Assembly (NCBI GenBank): GCA_942491885.1
Contig: CALOCQ010000002.1
Coordinates: 372,001-436,000 of the forward strand
Source of the DNA: CALBPI01 sp942491885
GTDB taxonomy: Bacteria > Pseudomonadota > Gammaproteobacteria > Steroidobacterales > Woeseiaceae
Length of the DNA stretch: 64,000 bases
Direction of reading: 5' to 3'
The notes below the pieces were generated by a model. The model saw only the letters and a program-made list of their open reading frames with translations. It did not search any database and was not told where the DNA came from. Position 1 is the first letter of the stretch. Each line of letters begins with the position of its first letter. Position numbers and translations under genes: made by a program. This document shows, in pieces, positions 25,523 through 33,972 of the stretch.

Positions 25523-27829
25523 TCAGGCGTTATCGCCCAGCAGGCTCGGCTGACGGATGAAAAACCCCTGCGCGAAGTCGACACCCAGGTCGCGCAGCGT
25601 ATCGAAGTCTTCCTGTTCCTCGACCTGCTCGGCAACGGTCTGGAACTTCATCGCATCGGCAAGACGAATCATCGATGACACGAGCTCCTGATTAACGCTG
25701 TCAGTTGCGAGGTTGCGCGTCAGACGACCGTCAATTTTCAGGAAGTCGATCGGCAGATCGCGCAACCGGCTAAACGCACCCGGGGCGCTGCCGTAGTTGT
25801 CCAGCGCAAAGCGGCTGCCCATGCCGTGCAAAACCTCAATGAACCGGCGTGCGCTGTTGAAATTCTCGTAGACAGCCTCCTCGGTTACCTCGAAACAAAC
25901 GCTCTCGGCCGGGATGCCGCTGACATCCAGCGCATCGACGACGAACTCCAGAAAGCCCTGATCCGACAATGTCTGACCGGACAGGTTGATGCCGCAACTA
26001 CGCCCGGCCGGTAGCGCGAGGTCGTGATTGGCGATTGCATCAAAGGTGGTGCGCACCACCCACCGGTCGATATCCGGCATCAGCTGATAGCGCTCGGCCG
26101 CCGCTATGAATTCGCTCGGCTGAATCAGGTCGCCATGGCGACGATGCAGCCTTAACAAAACCTCACATGCCGGACCGTCGTTGCGGTGCGCACCAAAGGC
26201 AATTATCGGCTGCACCGCCAGACCGAAGCGGCCGTCCTTGAGCGCGCCCTGCAAGCGTTGCAACCAACGGATCTCGCCACGCTCACGCGCGACAATCTCG
26301 TCGGATTGCGAATAGACATGGACTTGTCCGCGCCCGGAACGCTTCGCCATGTAGCACGCGGAATCCGCCGCGGCGAGGATATCCTGAACCGACCCGCTGC
26401 CATCGCCAAGCTCCAGCAAACCGATACTGACGCCAATAGTGAAAATCCGGTCACGCCACACGAAACGATAATCGGCAATCGCCTTACAGGTCGCGTCGGC
26501 GATCTCGAGTGCCTTTTCGAGCGGGCAACCCGGTAGCAACATCGCGAACTCATCGCCGCCGATGCGCGCCACGGTATCGCTGTCACGAATTTGCTCGCGC
26601 AACAGCGACGCGACTTTTCTCAGTAGCTCATCGCCTGCCTGGTGACCGCAGGAATCGTTGACGATCTTGAAGCGGTCCAGATCAAGATAGGCAACAACAT
26701 GGCGCAGACTCTGGCCGCGACCCAGCTCAATAGCGTTCTCGACGCGGCTCTCGAACTCACGCCGGTTGATCATGCCGGTCAGGGCGTCGTGGCTGGCCTG
26801 ATAGGTGATCTTGCGCGCATGGCCGCGGATCTCACTGACATCATGGAACACGACCACTACGCCGGTGAGCTCACCGTGCGCGTTTTCGATCGGCGACGCG
26901 GTCAGCTCAACCGAGCAGGATTCGCTGCCCGAGGCGCGCAGCAGCAAGGCGCGGCGCCCCATGTTTACCCGCTGTCGCTGCGCCAGGCATTTTTCGACCG
27001 GGTTACCCAGCGCCCTGTGATCCACCTCATCGACCAGTGTTGCGAGCCGCGCAAATGGCATGCCAATGACATCCTTGCGCAATACGCCCAAGGTGCGCTC
27101 GGCAGCGCGGTTAAGCGATGTCACAACGCCCTGACGGTCGGTGGTTACGATGCACTCCGCGATGGACTCCAGCGCCTGGTCATACAATGCCGGCCGCGCA
27201 CCGGCCGGGGCAGCACCAGTCTTGCGCTCGGTAATATCGCGCGCGACCGTGAGCACCGCGGGCTGCCCCTTGTAGGTCGTCAGGATGCCGGTGGCCTCGA
27301 CCCAGAGGCCACCTTGCTCGGCACTGATTAATTGCAGCTCCTGGCTGGCCGGCACACTGTCGCCCGCGAGTCGGCGCAGCGTGGTCTCGCGCAACAGCGC
27401 GCGGTAAGGCGGCTTGACGAGGTCGGTGACGGGCTTGTCGACAAGCTGAACCGCGTCGACGCCCAGCAATGCAGCGGCGGCGCGGTTGGCGAAAAGAATT
27501 CTTTCGTTGTGAATCAGCGTGACTTCGGGCAAGGCGCCGGCAAAACGCGAAAACCAGACATCGCGTTCCTGCAGCTCACGCTCCTTGCTGCCCAGCGCGT
27601 CGAACAGCAAATTAATCGTGTCATTGATCGGCGCCAGTGTTTTTTCTTCTGTCGCGCCAAGCCGGCGGCCGACGGATGCATCGGACGCAACGTCGCGAAC
27701 CTCGGCGTGAAGCTTCTCGAGCTCGTCCCGTAAGCGGCGCTGACGGAGCCATTGCCAGGTAGCGAGCGCGACCACGAGCATCGCAAATAACGCGAGTCCG
27801 AGCGTAAGAGCATTGATCTGGTTCAGCAT
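25523..27829 (-). CDS. PAS-PAS-GGDEF-EAL protein (diguanylate cyclase with altered EAL)
   Basis: 768 residues: an N-terminal membrane helix (about 7-28), a coiled segment, two PAS domains (about 90-200 and 212-335), GGDEF (about 345-505) and EAL (about 530-768). GGDEF is intact at 424-428 and is preceded by an inhibitory-site RxxD (Arg415, Asp418) at the canonical 5-residue spacing, so cyclase activity with product inhibition is expected. In the EAL half the motif reads EVL (556-558), and the metal-site DDF is DNY (677-679), replacing the second Asp. Other EAL residues (Asn, Glu649-650 region, Lys698) remain. Phosphodiesterase activity is therefore doubtful. It stands alone, convergent with hppA. 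Confidence 0.88.
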   Translation of the reverse strand: MLNQINALTLGLALFAMLVVALATWQWLRQRRLRDELEKLHAEVRDVASDASVGRRLGATEEKTLAPINDTINLLFDALGSKERELQERDVWFSRFAGALPEVTLIHNERILFANRAAAALLGVDAVQLVDKPVTDLVKPPYRALLRETTLRRLAGDSVPASQELQLISAEQGGLWVEATGILTTYKGQPAVLTVARDITERKTGAAPAGARPALYDQALESIAECIVTTDRQGVVTSLNRAAERTLGVLRKDVIGMPFARLATLVDEVDHRALGNPVEKCLAQRQRVNMGRRALLLRASGSESCSVELTASPIENAHGELTGVVVVFHDVSEIRGHARKITYQASHDALTGMINRREFESRVENAIELGRGQSLRHVVAYLDLDRFKIVNDSCGHQAGDELLRKVASLLREQIRDSDTVARIGGDEFAMLLPGCPLEKALEIADATCKAIADYRFVWRDRIFTIGVSIGLLELGDGSGSVQDILAAADSACYMAKRSGRGQVHVYSQSDEIVARERGEIRWLQRLQGALKDGRFGLAVQPIIAFGAHRNDGPACEVLLRLHRRHGDLIQPSEFIAAAERYQLMPDIDRWVVRTTFDAIANHDLALPAGRSCGINLSGQTLSDQGFLEFVVDALDVSGIPAESVCFEVTEEAVYENFNSARRFIEVLHGMGSRFALDNYGSAPGAFSRLRDLPIDFLKIDGRLTRNLATDSVNQELVSSMIRLADAMKFQTVAEQVEEQEDFDTLRDLGVDFAQGFFIRQPSLLGDNA

Positions 27830-28085
27830 GCGACGGGCGAACCCCTGACGACCTTTTCGGTCGTTGTGCGGCGCGGCAGTCGTGCCCGACCACTGCGCCC
27901 CGTTGGGTGCGTCGATCGAGCAGCAGCGCGCGCGCCGCGATTATTATATTTATACGCATTCAAGACTAGCGGATACACCGCAAGATTAGTGGCTATTTTG
28001 ACCATAACGCGTGCTTTTTGACATGCCGCTTTCGGCACCCCGCCCGCTGTGAAATAATTGCGCCCCACGCTTAAGGATGCAAGCC

Positions 28086-28736
28086 ATGAACATTGAATTC
28101 GCCCGCCAGCAAATGATCGGGCAACAAGTCCGCAGCTGGGACGTCATCGACGAACAGACGCTGGATGTGATGGCGCGCGTGAAACGTGAAGCCTTTGCAC
28201 CGCCCGACTGGCGGATTTCGGCATTTGTCGACACCCCTATCCCGATCGGTCATGGCCAGTATATGGACGCGCCCAAACTCGACGGCCGTATTCTGCAAGC
28301 GATGGGCATCAGTCCCGGTGAGCGTGCCTATGAGATCGGCACCGGTTCCGGCTATCTGAGCGCCTGCATGGCCGCATTCGGTGCACACGTTCTCAGTGTC
28401 GAGCGAATTGAGCCGCTCGCGGCTTTCGCGCGAGACAACATCGAACGCCAGAACATTGCGCAGGTAACGATCGAGCATCAGGACGCGAGCGAGCAACTGC
28501 CAAAGCAGCGCTTTGACGTTATCGTTGCCGGTGGTTCCGTGGCCGGCAGCATCGCCGCATTGGAGCAACTGCTGACGGTCGGTGGTCGCCTGTTCGTCGT
28601 GCAGGGCGCAGGACCGGCGATGACGGCAATGCGCGTCGAGCGCATGGCCGAGGAGCGCTGGTATCGCGAGTCGCTGTTCGAGACGATGACCGCACCATTA
28701 CACGGCTTCGGTCCCCTACCCGAGTTTCAGTTTTGA
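28086..28736 (+). CDS. pcm: Protein-L-isoaspartate O-methyltransferase family protein
   Basis: 216 residues from ATG 28086 (MNIEFARQQMIGQQV), with AGGA 8 bp upstream; an ATG three codons earlier (28077) overlaps that ribosome site and is less likely. The SAM-binding motif EIGTGSGYLSAC and the preceding MDAPKL region match the PCMT fold. Classical PIMT repairs isoaspartyl residues with SAM. This shorter tolC-linked branch may differ in substrate, so the enzymatic call is less certain than the family. The TGA stop overlaps the TTG start of the rhodanese gene. Confidence 0.85.
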   Translation: MNIEFARQQMIGQQVRSWDVIDEQTLDVMARVKREAFAPPDWRISAFVDTPIPIGHGQYMDAPKLDGRILQAMGISPGERAYEIGTGSGYLSACMAAFGAHVLSVERIEPLAAFARDNIERQNIAQVTIEHQDASEQLPKQRFDVIVAGGSVAGSIAALEQLLTVGGRLFVVQGAGPAMTAMRVERMAEERWYRESLFETMTAPLHGFGPLPEFQF

Positions 28737-29053
28737 GCGTTGCGCAGATAGAACCCACTGAGCTGGTCACGGCGATGGCCGGCGAACCGTGGACGCTACT
28801 CGACGTCAGAGACGGCTGGGAGTTGGAAATCGCAGCGATCGATGGTGCGCTGCATGTGCCGCTGGGCGAACTGCCGGGGCGGATTGGCGAACTTGCAAAG
28901 ACTCAGCCTATCGCTGTTTTGTGCCATAGTGGCATGCGCAGCGACCGTGCCGCGCAATTTCTAACGATGAGCGGCTTTGAACGCGTTTCGAATATTTCGG
29001 GCGGCATCGACCGCTGGGCTACTGACGTCGATCCGAGCATTGCCCGCTATTGA
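28733..29053 (+). CDS. Single-domain rhodanese
   Basis: 106 residues, starting at TTG 28733 which overlaps the pcm stop (TTGA). Homology to the rhodanese start (LLDVRDGWE) requires residues before the first internal ATG (28775), so the TTG is preferred. The active-site loop is CHSGMRS, with the persulfide-forming cysteine. It is probably a cytosolic sulfur carrier or GlpE-like transferase; its acceptor is unknown. It lies in the conserved order pcm, rhodanese, tolC, waaA. Its stop region contains the -35 of the probable tolC promoter. Confidence 0.88.
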   Translation: MSVAQIEPTELVTAMAGEPWTLLDVRDGWELEIAAIDGALHVPLGELPGRIGELAKTQPIAVLCHSGMRSDRAAQFLTMSGFERVSNISGGIDRWATDVDPSIARY

Positions 29054-29077
29054 CGTTTCTCACGCCCCCGCTATAGT
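29050..29077 (+). promoter_or_regulatory. Sigma70-type promoter for tolC
   Basis: TTGACG (29050-29055), a 16-bp spacer and TATAGT (29072-29077) give a strong promoter. The -35 overlaps the rhodanese stop codon. The predicted leader is about 40 nt. Confidence 0.65.
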
Positions 29078-29122
29078 GTACTACTCAACCATAACACCTA
29101 ATTTCGGACTGCCGACAAACAC

Positions 29123-30505
29123 ATGAATACCAAACGGATTTTTCTGGCAAGCATTGCGCTCGGACTCTGCAGTAACGCCGGCGCCGAAGACCTGCTCGAC
29201 ATTTACCAGCGCGCACTGCAATCCGACCCGCTGATCCGCGAAGCGGAAGCCACGCGACAGGCCAACGAGCAATTACGCCCTCAGGCGCGCGGCTTGTTGA
29301 TGCCGCAGGTCACGGCAAGTGGTACCGAAACCCGGTCGGATTCGTCGGGTGCGGAGGCCTTTACCGGTGAAGTCGGCGGCGTCCCGGTCACCGCCGTGAC
29401 AAGCTTTGAGAGCCGCAATATCGAAAACACAAGCTGGCAGATACAGCTGCAACAGACATTGTTCCGCTGGGATCAGATTGTGGGTCTTCAGCAAGCCGAC
29501 AAGCGCGTCGCGGAGGCCGAGGCCAACTACGAAGCTGCCCAGCAAAGCCTGTTGGTCAGAGTGACAGAACGCTATTTCGATGTTCTCGCGGGCAAAGACA
29601 CACTGGGCGCCAGTGAGGCGAACCGGATCGCTATCGCCAAACAGCTCGACCAGTCGCAAAAGCGCTTTGAAGTGGGCTTGATTGCGATTACCGATGTGCA
29701 GGAGTCACAGGCCGCTTATGACCAGGCAGTCGCCGAAGAGATTGCCGCCAAGCGCACGCTGGCAACGGCCATCAACCTGCTTGGCGAAGTTATCGGGGAG
29801 AATGTCAGTGACCTTGCCGCACCCGCCGAGACACTGCCATTGGTGGCGCCGACGCCTGCCAATGAAGACGAGTGGGTATCCATCGCACTGGAGCAAAATC
29901 TCGCGCTGATCGCCAGCAGAATCGCCGCCGAAATTGCCAGCAAGGAAGTCAGCGCGAGGCGCTCTGGCCACTTGCCTACGCTGGACCTCGTCGTACGTCG
30001 TTCAGGTAACGAGGTTGCGCTGGAGCGCTCGAACGGTGGCGGCCCGTTCGCCGATATTGGCAGTAACAACGACAGCGAGAGCATCTCCGTACAGGTTAAC
30101 GTCCCGCTGTTTTCCGGTTTCCGTACCTCGTCACAGGTCAAAGAAGCCGTTTATCTGCATCGCGCGGCGCGCGAACGCACGCAGCGTATCGCGCGCGAAA
30201 CCGAACGCCTGACACGCGACGCCTATCTGGGCGTGCTGACAGAAATATCACGCAGCAAGGCGCTGGCGCAGGCGCTGAAGTCGAGCCAGACGGCTCTGGA
30301 AGCCACTCAGGCAGGCCTGGAAGTCGGCACCCGGACCACAGTCGATGTGCTTGTTGCGCAACGCCAGCTGTTCAACGCACGGACCCAGTATCTGCGCTCG
30401 CGGTATGACTATCTGACCAATGTACTGCGCCTCAAGCAGGCCGCCGGTTCGTTACGCGTACAGGACCTGGAACGACTCAATAACGTGCTGGAAGAAAAGC
30501 CCTAG
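29123..30505 (+). CDS. tolC: TolC family outer-membrane channel protein
   Basis: 460 residues. A signal peptide (MNTKRIFLASIALGLCSNAGAE) is followed by EDLLDIYQRALQSDP, the typical TolC mature start, and by two long helical repeats. There is no lipobox, so it is the TolC type and not the NodT lipoprotein type seen at the right end of this window. It forms a trimeric outer-membrane and periplasmic tunnel used by type I secretion and efflux pumps. It ends in a 4-bp overlap with the convergent waaA gene. It has its own promoter overlapping the rhodanese end. Confidence 0.93.
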   Translation: MNTKRIFLASIALGLCSNAGAEDLLDIYQRALQSDPLIREAEATRQANEQLRPQARGLLMPQVTASGTETRSDSSGAEAFTGEVGGVPVTAVTSFESRNIENTSWQIQLQQTLFRWDQIVGLQQADKRVAEAEANYEAAQQSLLVRVTERYFDVLAGKDTLGASEANRIAIAKQLDQSQKRFEVGLIAITDVQESQAAYDQAVAEEIAAKRTLATAINLLGEVIGENVSDLAAPAETLPLVAPTPANEDEWVSIALEQNLALIASRIAAEIASKEVSARRSGHLPTLDLVVRRSGNEVALERSNGGGPFADIGSNNDSESISVQVNVPLFSGFRTSSQVKEAVYLHRAARERTQRIARETERLTRDAYLGVLTEISRSKALAQALKSSQTALEATQAGLEVGTRTTVDVLVAQRQLFNARTQYLRSRYDYLTNVLRLKQAAGSLRVQDLERLNNVLEEKP

Positions 30506-31794
30506 TCAACGCGGCGCGACATCGGGCCTTTGATCAGGGGCTCCAGTCGCTCTAACAATCGATCGACCGCGCCACGGTTTGCCGTCAATAGCTGGGATGC
30601 GAGACCACCCATCGAATCACGCAATTGCTCGCGCCTGAATAATGACAGCAGCGCCTCATAGAGCGCAGCCGCGTCGTTGACAACTTTGACCGCACCCTGC
30701 TCGGTAAACATCGTGGCAATGTCCTCGGCATTGAACAGATACGGTCCTGACAGGATCGGCAATGCCAGAGCCGCAGGCTCAAGCAGATTGTGGCCGCCCA
30801 CCGGCACCAGGCTACCGCCAACAAACGCGATGTCTGAAGCCGCGTAGAACATATTGACCTCGCCCATCGTGTCGCCGAGCAATACCGGAATGTCCGCTGG
30901 GCAGCCGGCACTAGTTGTACGACGAACAAATCGCATGCCAGCCTTGTCTAGCATCGCCGCCGTATCGTCGAACCGACCGGGATGACGCGGCACCAGTATC
31001 AACAGTGCATCAGGGATTTCTTTTAACAGTCGCGCATGCGCCTCGACCAGGATCTCCTCCTCGCCCGCGTGAGTACTCGCCGCAACCCAGACCGGTCGCT
31101 CACCGACGTAGTCGCTGGCGAATTGGCGTCCCAGCACTTCGACATTCGGGTCGTGGTCGAAATCGAACTTGATGTTGCCGCTGACGAACGTACGCTCGGC
31201 AGGCGCGCCGAGCTCAACGAAGCGCTGCCGGTCGATCTCACTCTGGGCCGCAATAATAATCCCGTTGGACAACGCATCACGGAACAGGCCGACCAGACGC
31301 CGGTAACGCGGCATTGAGCGCGGCGAAATTCTTGCGCTGGCAAGTACCAGCGGAATATTGAGCACGCCGGCCTCGTGGTAGAGATTCGGCCATAACTCTG
31401 TCTCAACAATTATCGCGAGACTGGGTGACACGGCGCGGTAGAAGCGGCGCACCGCTGTCCTGACATCGTAGGGCACATATGCATGCGTCACCGAATCACC
31501 AAACAACAATCGGACGCGATCGGCGCCTGTTGGTGTGACCGTTGTGATCAGGATAGTGGCGTCAGGCAAGCGCAGCTGCAACGCACGCACCAGCGCGGCG
31601 GCGGCTTGTACCTCGCCGACTGAAACAGCATGAATCCAGATATGCCGGCGACCAACGTCACTGCCCGGGTAGCCAAAGCCGAATCTTTGATACCAGCGCT
31701 CGCGGTAGTTGGCGTCGGAAATGGCCCGCCATAGCCAATACAGCGCCGCAAAAGGCAGCCCTATCAACACCAGCAGATTGTAGAAAAACCGCAT
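30502..31794 (-). CDS. waaA: 3-deoxy-D-manno-octulosonic acid transferase (Kdo transferase)
   Basis: 430 residues. An N-terminal membrane anchor (MRFFYNLLVLIGLPFAALYWLW) precedes a GT-B fold: HAVSVGEVQAA and ETELWPNL are hallmark motifs of the N-terminal domain, and GGSLVPVGGHNLLEPA of the donor-binding domain. It adds Kdo from CMP-Kdo to lipid IVA at the inner face of the cytoplasmic membrane. Whether it is mono- or bifunctional cannot be read from sequence. It lies 9 bp downstream of hldE, consistent with an LPS inner-core unit. Confidence 0.95.
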   Translation of the reverse strand: MRFFYNLLVLIGLPFAALYWLWRAISDANYRERWYQRFGFGYPGSDVGRRHIWIHAVSVGEVQAAAALVRALQLRLPDATILITTVTPTGADRVRLLFGDSVTHAYVPYDVRTAVRRFYRAVSPSLAIIVETELWPNLYHEAGVLNIPLVLASARISPRSMPRYRRLVGLFRDALSNGIIIAAQSEIDRQRFVELGAPAERTFVSGNIKFDFDHDPNVEVLGRQFASDYVGERPVWVAASTHAGEEEILVEAHARLLKEIPDALLILVPRHPGRFDDTAAMLDKAGMRFVRRTTSAGCPADIPVLLGDTMGEVNMFYAASDIAFVGGSLVPVGGHNLLEPAALALPILSGPYLFNAEDIATMFTEQGAVKVVNDAAALYEALLSLFRREQLRDSMGGLASQLLTANRGAVDRLLERLEPLIKGPMSRRVD

Positions 31795-31803
31795 GCGAGC
31801 CGG

Positions 31804-33222
31804 CTAGCTGCCGCGGATACGCTCGATAATCGATGTCGTCGAGCGGCCCGGCCGGAATGCGAGCACGCGAACCTCACCGCCCGCGGCGATCACGGCATCA
31901 CCGCCGACAATTTCGCTGATTTCGTAATCACCGCCTTTCACCAGTACGTCCGGCAACAGGCGTTCGATTAAAGCCGCCGGCGTGTCTTCACCGAACGGCA
32001 CCACCCAGTCGACGGCCGCAAGCCCGGCAAGTACCAGCATCCGGTCCTCGGCGGTGTTGATGGGCCTGCCCTCGCCTTTCAGACGTTGCACCGACGCGTC
32101 GTCGTTTACTGCGACGATCAGCCTGTCTCCCAGCGACTTGGCCTCTTCCAGATAGGCGACATGGCCGGCGTGCAGCACATCGAAACAGCCGTTGGTCATG
32201 ACCACCTTCTCGCCACTGATGCGCGCCTCGGCGACGAGCGCTTGCAGGGAGTCGAGATCCGTCGCTTCGCGACCGCCCTTGCCGCGCCGATGCAATGCGA
32301 CGCGTAACTCCGCCGGGGTCACACCGGCAACACCAATCTTCGCGACCACGCGACCGGCGGCCAGGTTGGCCAGCTCCACCGCTGACTGCAAAGTGGCGCC
32401 GCTGGCAATGGCCGCACCCAGCGTCGCGATCACGGTGTCACCGGCGCCGGTAACGTCGAATACTTCACGGGCTTCGGTCGACAGGAAAAACGGCTCGTCG
32501 TCAGGCTGCACCAGCAGCATGCCGCGCGCGCTGCGGGTAATTAACAACGCACCCAGATCGAATTGCGCAATCATGTCGCGCGCGCGGGCAACGAGCTCGG
32601 CATCGTTGCTCCAGTCCCCTGCCGCAGCGCGAAACTCGGCCTCATTCGGAGTGATGATGCTGGCGCCGCGGTAGCGGCCGAAATCGCGCCCTTTCGGATC
32701 GACCAGCACAGGCTTACCGGCGTCGCGACAAATCGCGATCAGCGCCTCGGCATCGTGCAGCGCACCTTTGCCGTAGTCGGACAAGATGACGACGCTTGCG
32801 GCTTCCATTGAGGCCGTCAACGACGCCGATAGCGAGGCATCGCTGTGCACCGGCTCTTCGCGATCCAGGCGGATCAGCTGCTGGCCCCGGGACAAAACAC
32901 GTAGCTTGGTAATCGTAGGCTGGCGCGGATCGCGCAGCAGATCGCACTCTACCTGACGCTGCCCGAGATGGGCCAGCAAGCGGTCCGCCGCTGCATCGTC
33001 GCCGCTGATTCCGATCAGTTTCGCGCGACTGCCGAGCATGGCGAGATTGACCGCCACGTTTGCCGCACCGCCGGCGCGCTCCTCATCGTGATCGACATGC
33101 ACCACAGGAACAGGTGCCTCGGGCGAAATCCGCTCGGTACCACCAAACCAGTACTGATCGAGCATGACGTCGCCGGCGACCAGTACGGCCGCACGCGAAA
33201 AATCGGGGATAGAAAGCGTCAT
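31804..33222 (-). CDS. hldE: Bifunctional heptose-7-phosphate kinase / heptose-1-phosphate adenylyltransferase
   Basis: 472 residues, fusing two enzymes. Residues 1 to about 320 are a ribokinase-type sugar kinase (AGDVMLDQYWFG at the start and DVTGAGDTV as the anion-hole and catalytic Asp motif). Residues about 340-472 are a nucleotidyltransferase with TNGCFDVLHAGHVAYL, containing the HxGH motif. It makes ADP-D-glycero-D-manno-heptose precursor for LPS inner core. It is followed by waaA after 9 bp, and nrdJb ends 54 bp upstream on the same strand. Confidence 0.96.
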   Translation of the reverse strand: MTLSIPDFSRAAVLVAGDVMLDQYWFGGTERISPEAPVPVVHVDHDEERAGGAANVAVNLAMLGSRAKLIGISGDDAAADRLLAHLGQRQVECDLLRDPRQPTITKLRVLSRGQQLIRLDREEPVHSDASLSASLTASMEAASVVILSDYGKGALHDAEALIAICRDAGKPVLVDPKGRDFGRYRGASIITPNEAEFRAAAGDWSNDAELVARARDMIAQFDLGALLITRSARGMLLVQPDDEPFFLSTEAREVFDVTGAGDTVIATLGAAIASGATLQSAVELANLAAGRVVAKIGVAGVTPAELRVALHRRGKGGREATDLDSLQALVAEARISGEKVVMTNGCFDVLHAGHVAYLEEAKSLGDRLIVAVNDDASVQRLKGEGRPINTAEDRMLVLAGLAAVDWVVPFGEDTPAALIERLLPDVLVKGGDYEISEIVGGDAVIAAGGEVRVLAFRPGRSTTSIIERIRGS

Positions 33223-33276
33223 TGGTTTGCGCTGGCGCGTGATCCAGCGGAATTTCGCCCGCCGGGTCCTATCATG

Positions 33277-33972
33277 CTACCCGCACTTCGACTCGCCGCA
33301 TGCCAGACAGGTCATGCAACCGTCCATCATAACGACAGCCGCGGTACTGCACTTGGCACACAGTTGCGCACCCTCCGGATAACCGCCATCGCTGGCGAAC
33401 GCATCCCGCTGCGCATTCGCCTGCTCGTACTCGGCGCGCTTTTCGTCGACCATTTTTTGCTGATGCTCATCGAGCTCACGCGACTTCAGCAGACCGATCG
33501 CCGTCAGGTGCTTCTCGACGATATAGCCAAGCTCGGCAATGATTGACGGCATAAATTTGCCGCCCGGTTGCCAATAACCACCACGCGGATCAAAGACTGC
33601 CTTCAGCTCGTCGACGAGGAATGTGACATCGCCACCCTTACGGAATACCGCCGAGATGATGCGTGTCAGCGCGACGATCCACTGATAGTGATCGAGGTTT
33701 TTCGAGTTAATAAAAATCTCGAACGGACGACGCTGTTCGTGCTCGGTGCCTTCATTCAGCAGGATGTCGTTTATCGTCACATACATCGCGTGATCGGAGA
33801 CCGGCGTCTTAACCTTATAGGTCGAACCAATAAGCATTTCCGGGCGCTCAAGACGCTCGTGCATGCGGATGACGTTGGCGCCTTCACCACTCGCTTTGGC
33901 GATCGCTTTGGCGGCGTCTTTCGACTCGGGCTTCTTGACTGAATAGCCGACGATTTTTTTGTCAATTTTCAT
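33277..33972 (-). CDS. nrdJb: Class II (B12-dependent) ribonucleotide reductase, C-terminal subunit NrdJb
   Basis: 231 residues starting MKIDKKIVGYSVKKPE, the NrdJb start seen in Pseudomonas, where class II reductase is split in two genes. The C-terminus has a cysteine cluster (CAKC ... CMTCLACGESKC) resembling the zinc-ribbon or redox tail that re-reduces the active site. The start ATG overlaps the nrdJa stop (ATGA), so the two chains are made from one message. Function is inferred to be completion of NrdJa. The alternative, a stand-alone TSCPD-type protein, is unlikely given this context. Confidence 0.9.
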   Translation of the reverse strand: MKIDKKIVGYSVKKPESKDAAKAIAKASGEGANVIRMHERLERPEMLIGSTYKVKTPVSDHAMYVTINDILLNEGTEHEQRRPFEIFINSKNLDHYQWIVALTRIISAVFRKGGDVTFLVDELKAVFDPRGGYWQPGGKFMPSIIAELGYIVEKHLTAIGLLKSRELDEHQQKMVDEKRAEYEQANAQRDAFASDGGYPEGAQLCAKCSTAAVVMMDGCMTCLACGESKCG